From: Bacillota bacterium
Lineage (GTDB): Bacteria > Bacillota > Clostridia > Clostridiales > Caloramatoraceae
Length of the DNA stretch: 64,000 nucleotides
Assembly (NCBI GenBank): GCA_023389275.1
Contig: JAEWEN010000023.1
Location: forward strand, 62,001 to 126,000
Direction: 5' to 3'
Made by a program: the position numbers and the translations under genes. Below the pieces are notes generated by a model, which made no database searches, was not told the DNA's origin, and saw nothing but the letters and a program-made list of their open reading frames with translations. This document shows, in pieces, positions 26,123-33,278 of the stretch (positions within the stretch are counted from its first letter, which is position 1; each line of letters starts with the position of its first letter).

Positions 26123-26680
26123 TTAAATATTTTTACTTAAGTATTCTCTTTGTCCAATTTCATAGTAGTTTTTACCTTCACTATCTACTACAACAATTGC
26201 TGGAAAATCTTCAACATAAAGTTTTCTAATAGCCTCTGTTCCAAGATCTTCATAAGCAACTATTTCACTTGACTTTATACATTTAGATATTAAAGCAGCA
26301 GCTCCACCTATTGCAGCAAAATATACTGCTTTATTTTCTACTATTGAATTTATAACCTCACTATTTCTTTTTCCCTTACCTATAATTCCTTTTAATCCAA
26401 GGTTTAAAAGAGTTGGTGTATAAGCATCCATTCTATAACTACTTGTAGGACCTGCTGAACCTATTATTTGACCTTTTTTTGCTGGAGATGGTCCTAAATA
26501 ATATATTGTTTCATTTTTTATATTTATAGGAAGCTCTTCTCCTTTTTCAAGGGTTTCTATCATTCTTTTGTGAGCTGCATCTCTTCCTGTATATATATAT
26601 CCTGTTATTAAAACACTATCTCCTGCTTTTAAATTTTTTATTTTATCCTCTGTTAAAGGTGTATTTATTTTTATACTCAT
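26123..26680 (-). CDS. Class I fumarate hydratase, beta subunit
   Basis: A 185-residue protein matching the C-terminal domain of class I (iron-sulfur) fumarases and L-tartrate dehydratases. Motifs include GYIYTGRDAAHKR, YLGPSPAKKG, GSAGPTSSYRMD and KGIIGKGK. Together with the alpha subunit it interconverts fumarate and malate. Tartrate dehydratase (TtdB) has the same architecture, and sequence reading alone does not exclude it. It lies 15 nt after the alpha subunit gene. Confidence 0.9.
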   Translation of the reverse strand: MSIKINTPLTEDKIKNLKAGDSVLITGYIYTGRDAAHKRMIETLEKGEELPINIKNETIYYLGPSPAKKGQIIGSAGPTSSYRMDAYTPTLLNLGLKGIIGKGKRNSEVINSIVENKAVYFAAIGGAAALISKCIKSSEIVAYEDLGTEAIRKLYVEDFPAIVVVDSEGKNYYEIGQREYLSKNI

Positions 26681-26695
26681 ATTAATCCTCCTATA

Positions 26696-27538
26696 TTATA
26701 TAACAGTGCTGCTATGTCTTGTTGCATGACAGCTAATATTTACTGCTACAGGTAATCCTGCTATATGTGTAGGAAAACTCTCTATATTTATCCCAATAGC
26801 TGTAGTATATCCTCCAAAGCCTTGTGGACCTATTCCAAGATTATTTATTTTATCAAGCATTTCAATTTCTAAATCTTTATAAAATTGGTTTTCACTATGT
26901 TTATCAATAGGTCTTAAAAGCGCTTTTTTAGCTAAAATAGCACACTTTTCAAAATCTCCACCTATACCTACTCCAACAACCATAGGAGGACATGCATTAG
27001 GTCCTGCTTCTTTTACAACCTTTAATATAAAATCTTTAACTCCTTCTATTCCCTCAGATGGCTTTAACATTTTTATTTGGCTCATATTTTCACTGCCAAA
27101 TCCTTTAGGTGCAACTGTTATTTTAAGTTTATCACCTGAAACTATATTATAGTGAATAATACATGGTGTGTTATCACCTGTATTCACCCTATTTATAGGA
27201 TCTTTAACAACTGACTTTCTAAGATATCCTTCTTCATATCCTTGTCTTACACCTTCATTTATAGCATCTTCTAAAAGACCACCTTTTATATAAACCTCTT
27301 GACCAATTTCTACAAATACAATAGCCATTCCTGTATCTTGACACATAGGCATTTTATCATTTGATGCAATACTACTATTTTCTAAAAGTATATCTAGTAT
27401 GTTAGCTCCAAGATCGCTTTTTTCTTTTTCTTTAAAAGAGTTAAAAGCATTTTTTATATCAGAAGATAAATTATAATTTGCATCAATACATAGCAATTTA
27501 ACTTTAGAAATTATTTCATCTACATGTATTTCTCTCAT
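26696..27538 (-). CDS. Class I fumarate hydratase, alpha subunit
   Basis: A 280-residue protein corresponding to the [4Fe-4S]-binding domain of class I fumarases. Candidate cluster ligands are Cys66 in MPMCQDTG, the Cys in PNACPPMVVG, and the Cys in ISCHATRHS at the C-terminus. The cluster is oxygen-sensitive, which fits an anaerobic host. AAGGAGG precedes ATG 27538. It is followed by the beta subunit and glutaminase, suggesting a small unit for C4-dicarboxylate and glutamate metabolism. Confidence 0.91.
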   Translation of the reverse strand: MREIHVDEIISKVKLLCIDANYNLSSDIKNAFNSFKEKEKSDLGANILDILLENSSIASNDKMPMCQDTGMAIVFVEIGQEVYIKGGLLEDAINEGVRQGYEEGYLRKSVVKDPINRVNTGDNTPCIIHYNIVSGDKLKITVAPKGFGSENMSQIKMLKPSEGIEGVKDFILKVVKEAGPNACPPMVVGVGIGGDFEKCAILAKKALLRPIDKHSENQFYKDLEIEMLDKINNLGIGPQGFGGYTTAIGINIESFPTHIAGLPVAVNISCHATRHSSTVI

Positions 27539-27566
27539 TTTAAAACCTCCTTGTAAAGAATAAAAT

Positions 27567-27610
27567 TAAACCTACATTTATTATAACATTCAATAATAAA
27601 TATAGGTTTA
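27567..27610 (-). terminator. Probable terminator of the histidine kinase gene
   Basis: Stem TAAACCTA plus ATTTATTAT pairing with ATAATAAAT plus TAGGTTTA across one mismatch, 10 nt after the kinase stop codon. It is followed by TTTAATTTTATTCTTT on the minus strand. Confidence 0.6.
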
Positions 27611-27619
27611 CTTTTAAAA

Positions 27620-28870
27620 CTAATTATATTTTTGATAACATATATCAGATAATTCTAAATCAACAGCACCTATTGTATATTCATAGGTATCATTACTATC
27701 ACTTTTGTATTTAGGTAATGTAACCTTAAATTCGCTTCCTTCTCCAACCTTACTATTAGCAGTTATAGCACCACCATGTTGGTCTACTATAGATTTAACA
27801 AGTGAAAGACCAATTCCACTACCTTCATTTTCTCTTATATATCCATTATTTATTTGCTTAAATCTTTGAAATATTACTTTTATTTTCTCACTGTCTATTC
27901 CTATCCCATTGTCTTTTATATATATAACCGCATTTTCTTCTTCTTTAACACTTACACTAATAGTTCCACCTTTATTAGTAAATTTTATTGCATTTGAAAG
28001 AAGATTAAGCATTACTCTTTCCATTTTACATGGATCTATTAGTGTATATATCTCCTCACAATCTGTATCAAATACTACCTCTATTTCTTTGTGTTTCATG
28101 TAAGGTATTACAGAATTAGTTACTTCCTCAGCTAAAGAAACTATATTGCATTTTTTAAGGTCTAATTCTTCAAATCCAGAATCTAGTTTTGTAATGTCAA
28201 TAATATTATTAACAAGTCTTAAAAGCCTTAAAGCATTAAACCTTATAACTCCTAAGTATTCATCTAATATTTTTTCCTCATCTATAATCTTTTCTTTTTT
28301 CATTTGAAACTCCACTAATTGAAGTGCTCCTAATATTACATTTAATGGAGTTCTTAAATCGTGTGATAGATCTGCAAAAAACTCTGTTTTTCTTTTTTCA
28401 CTTTTAATAATATAATCTAATTCTATACTTTTAGTAATAACCATTTTTTCAAGCTCATCAGCTTCTTTTATTATATAATCCTTTTTTTCAAAATTCACAT
28501 TATATGTACAGTAAAACCAGACAAGAATAACATTATCTTTGTTTTTCTTATCTTTTTCAATATTAATTTCATACCAATCCCCTTTTTCTTTCCCTATATA
28601 AACATATACACTTTTTTTAGTAGTTTCTTCTTTTAAAATCTTTTTTATATACTTAAATAATTTTTTATATGTTTTTTGAGATAAATCATTTTCGGGGCAT
28701 TCACTAATTACTAGTTTGTCCGCTTTAATTTTTATATCTGAATCATACTTAAATATTTTTTTGCTATTACCACATGATGTTAATATTTTGCCATTTTTAT
28801 TAATAGAACATACATATAATGGAGGGATTTCAATAATCTTATTAAATTTTTCCAAATATTCTGAATCCAC
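27620..28870 (-). CDS. Orphan cytosolic sensor histidine kinase
   Basis: A 416-residue protein with no transmembrane segment. Residues 1-130 form an N-terminal sensor region that may be a PAS-like fold (it contains VCSINKNGKIL) with several Cys (21, 33, 58, 121). A short coiled-coil leads to the HisKA dimerisation domain with the phospho-acceptor His170 in LSHDLRTPLN. The ATPase domain has the N-box NLLSNAIKFT, G1 DNGIGID, F-box FQRFKQ and G2 GSGIGLSLVK. A 25-residue tail follows. No response regulator gene is nearby, so the partner is elsewhere. In clostridia orphan kinases often phosphorylate Spo0A; that role here is only a possibility. The start is GTG 28870 with AAAGGGG upstream. Confidence 0.88.
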   Translation of the reverse strand: MDSEYLEKFNKIIEIPPLYVCSINKNGKILTSCGNSKKIFKYDSDIKIKADKLVISECPENDLSQKTYKKLFKYIKKILKEETTKKSVYVYIGKEKGDWYEINIEKDKKNKDNVILVWFYCTYNVNFEKKDYIIKEADELEKMVITKSIELDYIIKSEKRKTEFFADLSHDLRTPLNVILGALQLVEFQMKKEKIIDEEKILDEYLGVIRFNALRLLRLVNNIIDITKLDSGFEELDLKKCNIVSLAEEVTNSVIPYMKHKEIEVVFDTDCEEIYTLIDPCKMERVMLNLLSNAIKFTNKGGTISVSVKEEENAVIYIKDNGIGIDSEKIKVIFQRFKQINNGYIRENEGSGIGLSLVKSIVDQHGGAITANSKVGEGSEFKVTLPKYKSDSNDTYEYTIGAVDLELSDICYQKYN

Positions 28871-29001
28871 TTTAGTTGCAACCCCTTTCTAACACTTATA
28901 ATTTTTTTTAAATATACCATACTTATTCAATTTCTATATAAATAGTTTTTTTCCTTTATTTGCCTATTTAATTCCTAGCTTTTTAAGGTGATTACCTATT
29001 C

Positions 29002-29055
29002 ATAATTAATAATTTAATTAATTAATAAATTTAATTAAATTATTAATTAAAAAAA
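29002..29055. other. 54-nt stretch of only A and T
   Basis: There is no G or C between 29002 and 29055. The tract is built from overlapping TTAATT units and is rich in short palindromes. It lies just beyond the TetR-gene terminator, in the 197-nt gap before the histidine kinase gene. Confidence 0.7.
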
Positions 29056-29076
29056 GTAGTCTAACGACTACTTTTT
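29051..29076 (-). terminator. Terminator of the TetR-family gene
   Basis: AAAAAGTAGTC / GACTACTTTTT stem with a TAAC loop, overlapping the stop codon at 29068-29070 and followed by seven Us. Confidence 0.85.
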
Positions 29077-29634
29077 CCCAATTCCTCTCATTAAAAACTC
29101 TACTAAAGTATCTAGCACTTCATCTGTATCTATATTAGTATGTGTAATACTATATACAACAGTTGATGCCATTACTCCAAAAAAGTTAAAAGCTATTATT
29201 TCTATGTTATTCTTTTTAACAACCTCTTCATCTGCGGCTTCTACTAAGTACCCCTCTAGTAATTTAAAATATTTAGCTAAAACTTCTCTACATTGTTCTT
29301 GTCTATCTTCATCTCCCCACATTTGGCTAAGTAGAGTTTTAAAAAACGGAAGATAAGTTATAACTAATTTTAGCTGAACCTCACATACTTTTCTAAGTTT
29401 TTCAGAAGGATCTTCTAAATGTTTTGTTTTATCATTTAACTCTTCTTTTACTACCTTTATTCCCTCATCAATTATAAATTTAAATATATCTTCTTTACTT
29501 TTAAAATGGTAATAAAGGGTTCCTTTTGCTACTCCAGCAATCTCTGCTATTTCATCCATTGTTGCTTTATGATACCCCTTTTTAGAAAAAGCCTTTATTG
29601 CCGCTTCAAAAATTACTTTTTTAGTTTTATTCAT
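29068..29634 (-). CDS. TetR/AcrR-family transcriptional regulator
   Basis: A 188-residue protein. The N-terminal 50 residues are a typical TetR helix-turn-helix (FEAAIKAFSKKGYHKATMDEIAEIAGVAKGTLYYHFKSKEDIF, read in parts), and the remaining 130 residues form the all-helical ligand-binding and dimerisation domain. The ligand is unknown. AAAGGTGG precedes ATG 29634. It is monocistronic, facing away from the low-complexity protein cluster with 336 nt between the two starts. No efflux pump or other usual target is adjacent. Confidence 0.9.
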   Translation of the reverse strand: MNKTKKVIFEAAIKAFSKKGYHKATMDEIAEIAGVAKGTLYYHFKSKEDIFKFIIDEGIKVVKEELNDKTKHLEDPSEKLRKVCEVQLKLVITYLPFFKTLLSQMWGDEDRQEQCREVLAKYFKLLEGYLVEAADEEVVKKNNIEIIAFNFFGVMASTVVYSITHTNIDTDEVLDTLVEFLMRGIGKK

Positions 29635-29970
29635 AATACAACCACCTTTATGAATTCCATATTCTAATTTTTATCTAATATATATTTGCAAAATTCTCCA
29701 AACATCGTATAAATATTTTAACATTTAATCTTATATAAATAAATACTTTTAACTAATTGCTTCTTTGTAAAAGTATAAATTTAGTGGATATTCTCAATAT
29801 TAACCTATAATCCCCTTTGTTTTTACAATATATAATTCTACAAAATATTTTTGTAACCAAAAACTGTACTTTGTCATAAATTGTATTAAGATTGAAAAAT
29901 TAATCAATCCCATAGCCCTTAAAAGGCTATCTAAATTTAAACTTTATTATCTTTAAAGGGGGTAATCTTT
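29635..29970. other. Intergenic region upstream of the low-complexity protein cluster
   Basis: 336 nt. It holds the TetR start region on the left. On the right is a candidate sporulation promoter: AC at 29856-29857, 17 nt, then CATAAATT at 29875-29882, resembling sigma-K (AC ... CATAnnnTA), though with G instead of the final A-side base. About 30 nt further on, a hairpin ATAGCC / GGCTAT lies in the leader of the first cluster gene. No further reading frame is credible. Confidence 0.4.
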
Positions 29971-30402
29971 ATGTCAAAAAAACGTCGTGGAAATAACTGT
30001 TGCCAGCCAACTTGCTGTGAAATCCCTAGCTGTGGATGTCCAACTGCTAGAGTTTGCTGCTCAAGCATGGCTGTACCAACTACAGCTTACCAAATGGTTT
30101 CTACACCTCAACTAGTTTATGATAATGTTCCTGCTTCTCAATTAGGGCTTGGTGGCTATCCTTCAGCTCCTTATGGAGGTGGATATCCTGACGGTGGATT
30201 CTGTGGTGGACATGGCTTTGGTGGAAGCTGGATAATCATTATAATATTACTTCTTCTTTGCTGTGGCGGCTTTGGAGGATGTAATGACGGATGGGGAGAC
30301 GGATGCGGTTCTGGCGGATTCGGTGGAAGCTGGATAATCATTATAATTTTACTTCTTTGCTGCTGTGGCGGTGGAAGTGGATACGGTGGATTTGGATGCT
30401 AA
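29971..30402 (+). CDS. Cys/Gly-rich protein with duplicated Ile/Leu segments (YjcZ-like)
   Basis: A 143-residue protein with 17 cysteines. The N-terminus is basic and Cys-rich (NNCCQPTCCEIPSCGCP). Residues 35-75 are Pro/Tyr/Ser-rich. Then come two copies of a unit GFGGSWIIIIILLLLCCGG, separated by a Gly/Asp/Cys linker; the DNA of the units is also nearly identical, so the duplication is recent. A Gly-rich head before a short Ile/Leu stretch resembles the tiny YjcZ-type sporulation peptides of Bacillus, but here in tandem. Cys-rich proteins of this kind commonly form disulfide-linked spore coat or exosporium layers. The function is inferred, not proven. AAAGGGGG precedes the ATG. Confidence 0.75.
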   Translation: MSKKRRGNNCCQPTCCEIPSCGCPTARVCCSSMAVPTTAYQMVSTPQLVYDNVPASQLGLGGYPSAPYGGGYPDGGFCGGHGFGGSWIIIIILLLLCCGGFGGCNDGWGDGCGSGGFGGSWIIIIILLLCCCGGGSGYGGFGC

Positions 30403-30405
30403 TTT

Positions 30406-30428
30406 AAAAAGGGGATATTTTCCCCTTT
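30406..30428 (+). terminator. Hairpin after the first cluster gene
   Basis: AAAGGGGA / TCCCCTTT stem, 4-nt loop, weak T-run. It is probably a partial terminator that lets some transcription into the next gene. Confidence 0.55.
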
Positions 30429-30464
30429 ACTCTAAATTAAATAATTATTAAAGGAGGCTTTTTT

Positions 30465-30770
30465 ATGTCATGTTGTAAACAATCTTGTGGATGTGGAATA
30501 CCTGTTCCTTGTGTAACACCTAGTTTTCCTTCATACCCTGCATACCCTGCTCATTATGGTCCAAGCAGAGGTGGATGTGGATTCGGTGGTAGTGGTATAT
30601 GGATAATTATAATACTACTTCTTTGCTGCTGTGGTAGTGGAAACGGCCATGGAGGCAATGGCGGCTGCGGATGTGACGATGGATTTGATGGCGGATGTGG
30701 CTTTGGTAGCTGGTGGATAATTATAATAATCCTACTTCTTTTCTGTGGTGGCAGTGGATTTGGATGCTAA
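30465..30770 (+). CDS. Second Cys/Gly-rich protein with duplicated Ile/Leu segments
   Basis: A 101-residue paralogue of the preceding gene with 14 cysteines. It starts MSCCKQSCGCGIPVPC, has a short Pro/Tyr stretch (PSYPAYPAHYG), then two GxGxxWIIIIxLLL units (IWIIIILLLCCCG and WWIIIIILLLFCGG) separated by a Gly/Cys/Asp linker, and ends SGFGC like its neighbour. A strong AAAGGAGG site precedes the ATG. The shared design and adjacency indicate tandem gene duplication. A spore surface or membrane-associated assembly role is inferred. Confidence 0.75.
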   Translation: MSCCKQSCGCGIPVPCVTPSFPSYPAYPAHYGPSRGGCGFGGSGIWIIIILLLCCCGSGNGHGGNGGCGCDDGFDGGCGFGSWWIIIIILLLFCGGSGFGC

Positions 30771-30776
30771 AAAACT

Positions 30777-30797
30777 TTAGGGAGAATTTCTCCCTAA
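30777..30797 (+). terminator. Hairpin after the second cluster gene
   Basis: TTAGGGAGAA / TTTCTCCCTAA inverted repeat with only a short T-run; a weak terminator at best. Confidence 0.5.
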
Positions 30798-30828
30798 TTT
30801 ACATAAATAATTTAAGGAAGGTGTAATA

Positions 30829-31467
30829 ATGGCTCAAAACCAATTTGATCCTAATATGTTAAATAATCTTTTAAATAATATAGATCCTAATATGCTATCA
30901 AGTATGTTAAATAACATAGACCCTAATAAATTATCATCTATGATTAATAATATACAAAATCAAAATAATGTTAATGAAACTGTGGAAAATAATGACCCTC
31001 CAGTTCAAAATACCCCTCCACCTAGAAGAAATCCGAATAATTATGGAAATGGACAAGATATATATTCTATATTATCAAATATGCAAAGACAAAATGGCCA
31101 AAGACCAAATATGCAAAGACAAAATCAGCCTAATATAAACTCACTTTTATCAAATTTAATGCAAAATATGCAAGGGCAAGGAGGATTTAATCAAAATCAA
31201 GGTTTTATGCAAAATCAAATGCCTCCAATGAACCAAGGATTTAATCCCCAAGGAGGATTTAATCCTAATATGAATTTTAATAGGCCTCCATATAGACCAC
31301 AAGGACCTAATGGTCTTGGTGGACTTCCAAACATATTATCTATGCTATCTGGAGGAGGCATGGGAGGTATGGGAGGTATGGGAGGCATGGGAAACATTAT
31401 GAATCTTTTAGGAGGTCAAGGAGTTAATCCTATGCAAATGCTTATGAGATTTATGGGAAGAAGATGA
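30829..31467 (+). CDS. Asn/Gln/Met/Gly-rich low-complexity protein with IDPN repeats
   Basis: A 212-residue protein without cysteines. Residues 10-45 contain two near-identical repeats (NNIDPNMLSSMLNN, then NNIDPNKLSSMINN) that look like short amphipathic helices. The middle is Asn/Gln/Pro-rich with a duplicated NMQRQN unit. The C-terminal third has GGMGGMGGMGGMG followed by a hydrophobic, Met-rich end. The composition is prion-like and suggests a structural, self-assembling protein. The IDPNxL motif recurs in the protein at 31975-32409. I do not recognise the family. AAGGAAGGTG precedes the ATG. Confidence 0.7.
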   Translation: MAQNQFDPNMLNNLLNNIDPNMLSSMLNNIDPNKLSSMINNIQNQNNVNETVENNDPPVQNTPPPRRNPNNYGNGQDIYSILSNMQRQNGQRPNMQRQNQPNINSLLSNLMQNMQGQGGFNQNQGFMQNQMPPMNQGFNPQGGFNPNMNFNRPPYRPQGPNGLGGLPNILSMLSGGGMGGMGGMGGMGNIMNLLGGQGVNPMQMLMRFMGRR

Positions 31468-31471
31468 TATA

Positions 31472-31507
31472 AAGAAGCTATGTAGAAAACTATATAGCTT
31501 CTTTTTT
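31472..31507 (+). terminator. Terminator after the Asn/Gln-rich gene
   Basis: AAGAAGCTATGTAG / CTATATAGCTTCTT stem with G-U pairing, followed by six Ts; the strongest terminator inside the cluster. Confidence 0.75.
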
Positions 31508-31513
31508 GTAACA

Positions 31514-31522
31514 CATATTATA
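31514..31522 (+). promoter_or_regulatory. Possible sporulation-type -10 box (CATATTATA)
   Basis: It matches CATAnnnTA, the sigma-K -10 consensus, 58 nt before the next gene and just after a terminator. No AC-type -35 element is found at the expected distance, so support is weak. Confidence 0.3.
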
Positions 31523-31579
31523 GTAGTTGAATATTATATTAATATAGTTTTCTTTTTCATATTTAAATGAGGTGATTAT

Positions 31580-31954
31580 ATGTCTAGATACTATGAATGT
31601 GATAATATTTTAAATAAATGTTGTGATAAATATAAAAAAAAATGCCGTAAAAAAACTAAAAGCTCTAAACATACTTATGAGTATTATGATCACTATCCCC
31701 ACCATACTCCTCCTTATGATTATTATCCTTATGGAGGACGTGATTCATATGATGGTATCTTTATAATACTAATACTTATATTTCTAACTAACCTTTGCAA
31801 TACAGAAGAAGAATGTGAACCTAATTGCTGTAATGAGCCTTCATATACTAATAATTTACCTTATTTAAATAATAATTTACCTATATATAATAATTTACCT
31901 TTATATAATAACTTTAATCCTTATTCAAATCCTTTTAATAACTACGGATATTAG
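31580..31954 (+). CDS. Tyr/Asn/Cys-rich protein with one hydrophobic segment
   Basis: A 124-residue protein. Residues 1-30 are Cys/Lys-rich (NKCCDKYKKKCRKKTK), 30-55 are rich in Tyr, His and Pro (YEYYDHYPHHTPPYDYYPYG), 58-72 form a hydrophobic segment (GIFIILILIFLTNLC), and the tail carries a repeated NNLPxYN unit. Tyr- and Cys-rich proteins are typical of spore coats, where they become cross-linked. I do not recognise a named family. It follows a terminator and so may have its own promoter. GAGGTGA precedes the ATG. Confidence 0.7.
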   Translation: MSRYYECDNILNKCCDKYKKKCRKKTKSSKHTYEYYDHYPHHTPPYDYYPYGGRDSYDGIFIILILIFLTNLCNTEEECEPNCCNEPSYTNNLPYLNNNLPIYNNLPLYNNFNPYSNPFNNYGY

Positions 31955-31974
31955 TACTTTTAAAGGAGGACAAT

Positions 31975-32409
31975 ATGTCTAAAAAGAAAAAAGATAAAAA
32001 CAAAGACTATAAAGATTACCCAGAGCATCCTCAACATGGATACAATCCACATATGGGATATCCTCAATATAATCCAAACATGCAAAATATGAACTACAAT
32101 CCAAACATGCAAAATCCATATTATAACCAAGGGTATCAAGGATATAATCAAAACATGAACTATAATCAACCTCAATTTAATCCAAATACACAAAATGATT
32201 TAGCGAGCTTAATAAATCTTCTTGGAAATATAGACCCTAATCAACTTGCAAATCTTATGGCTCAAGCTAATCAAGGAGGAGCTGGATTTAATATGGATCA
32301 AGCAAATGGAATTCTAAACTCCCTAAGACCATTTATTCCACCTGAAAGAATCTCTATGATAGAAAATATATTAAACAACCTTAACTCAAATAACTCAAAT
32401 AACAAATAA
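31975..32409 (+). CDS. Tyr/Asn/Gln-rich protein with IDPN motif
   Basis: A 144-residue protein. A lysine-rich start (MSKKKKDKNKD) is followed by about 60 residues of Tyr/Asn/Pro/Gln repeats (NPNMQNMNYNPNMQNPYYNQ), then a folded-looking C-terminal region. That region begins LINLLGNIDPNQLANLM, clearly related to the repeats of the protein at 30829-31467. It ends in Asn/Ser repeats. AAAGGAGG lies before the ATG, 20 nt after the previous stop, so the two genes are cotranscribed. Function unknown; a spore-surface scaffold is the best inference. Confidence 0.7.
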   Translation: MSKKKKDKNKDYKDYPEHPQHGYNPHMGYPQYNPNMQNMNYNPNMQNPYYNQGYQGYNQNMNYNQPQFNPNTQNDLASLINLLGNIDPNQLANLMAQANQGGAGFNMDQANGILNSLRPFIPPERISMIENILNNLNSNNSNNK

Positions 32410-32446
32410 AAATAGTGCTACTTGTAAATCAAGTAGCACTATTTTT
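32408..32446. terminator. Bidirectional terminator at the end of the cluster
   Basis: 16-bp perfect stem AAAAATAGTGCTACTT / AAGTAGCACTATTTTT, shared by the convergent cluster and the CPBP protease gene. Confidence 0.88.
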
Positions 32447-33224
32447 ATGTAACACTATTCATAAACAGCATACATAATAGTGATATTAAATTAAATATTC
32501 CATGGTTTAAAACAGCAGCTCTATAACCATACTTTTCATAAAGATAGCAGTTATATATTCCAAGTGAGAAAAATGCTATAATGCCACCTATATTATAATG
32601 AAATAATGTAAAAATTACTGTACTTATAAAAGCTGATATTACTTTATTTGTTTTAAACTTTAACTTTCTATAAAATAAATGTCTAAATATAAATTCTTCT
32701 AAAATTGGTCCTGTAATTACTATTACTATACCTAAATAAATAGACTTTAAAAAACTAGCATTTAAAAAATCTGATATTATATCTTGATCTTTTATAGTTA
32801 TTCCTTTACTTGTTAAAAATATTATGTACCAAAATGTAATTACAAAAATAATAATCCTAAATATTATTGCTTGAATAGTTATTTTTAATCTATCTGCTGA
32901 AAAAGTTATAAGATACTCTCTTTTTTTTCTTTTAAATTTATAAATTTTTTTATCTAAAGGTCTTAAATAATATGCCTCATCACTTTTTTTCCTACTACTA
33001 TATATATAAATCATATAGATACAGGCTACAATCGTAGGCATTATATTATTTGTAAATATACTTATTAAAATATAAATTAAAAATATAATTATTAAAATTT
33101 GTTGTTGCTTTTTCGTTTTTCTTTTCTTCATTTTTGAAATTAAAGCAACCCAAGGAGGAATGCTTAAAACTAGTAAAATAATAATTGCTTCTAATAATTG
33201 TAAAAACGAAGTATTCCCAAACAT
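32445..33224 (-). CDS. CPBP-family intramembrane metalloprotease
   Basis: A 259-residue membrane protein with about seven or eight hydrophobic segments. The Abi/CAAX-protease core is present: EEFIFRHLFYRK is the EExxxR motif and FTLFHYNIGG supplies the second histidine. Members cleave prenylated or other membrane proteins or serve in bacteriocin immunity; the substrate here is unknown. It is convergent with the low-complexity cluster and downstream of engB. AAAAGGGG precedes the ATG. Confidence 0.82.
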   Translation of the reverse strand: MFGNTSFLQLLEAIIILLVLSIPPWVALISKMKKRKTKKQQQILIIIFLIYILISIFTNNIMPTIVACIYMIYIYSSRKKSDEAYYLRPLDKKIYKFKRKKREYLITFSADRLKITIQAIIFRIIIFVITFWYIIFLTSKGITIKDQDIISDFLNASFLKSIYLGIVIVITGPILEEFIFRHLFYRKLKFKTNKVISAFISTVIFTLFHYNIGGIIAFFSLGIYNCYLYEKYGYRAAVLNHGIFNLISLLCMLFMNSVT

Positions 33225-33248
33225 AGTAATCCCCTTTTATGTAAAATT

Positions 33249-33278
33249 GTATAAAGGAGTCTTACGACTCCTTTATAC
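33249..33278 (-). terminator. Hairpin at the end of engB
   Basis: 13-bp perfect stem GTATAAAGGAGTC / GACTCCTTTATAC with a TTAC loop spanning the engB stop codon. The 3' tract (AATTTTACAT) is only partly U-rich. Confidence 0.65.

Noticed and set aside
29971..30760. Repeated DNA units considered as a CRISPR-like or mobile repeat
   Set aside because: The repeats are in frame within coding sequence and encode duplicated protein units; there are no spacers of constant length and no cas genes.
31215..31397. Pro-rich frame antisense to the Asn/Gln-rich protein
   Set aside because: Mirror of the Gly/Met repeats on the other strand; no start signal.
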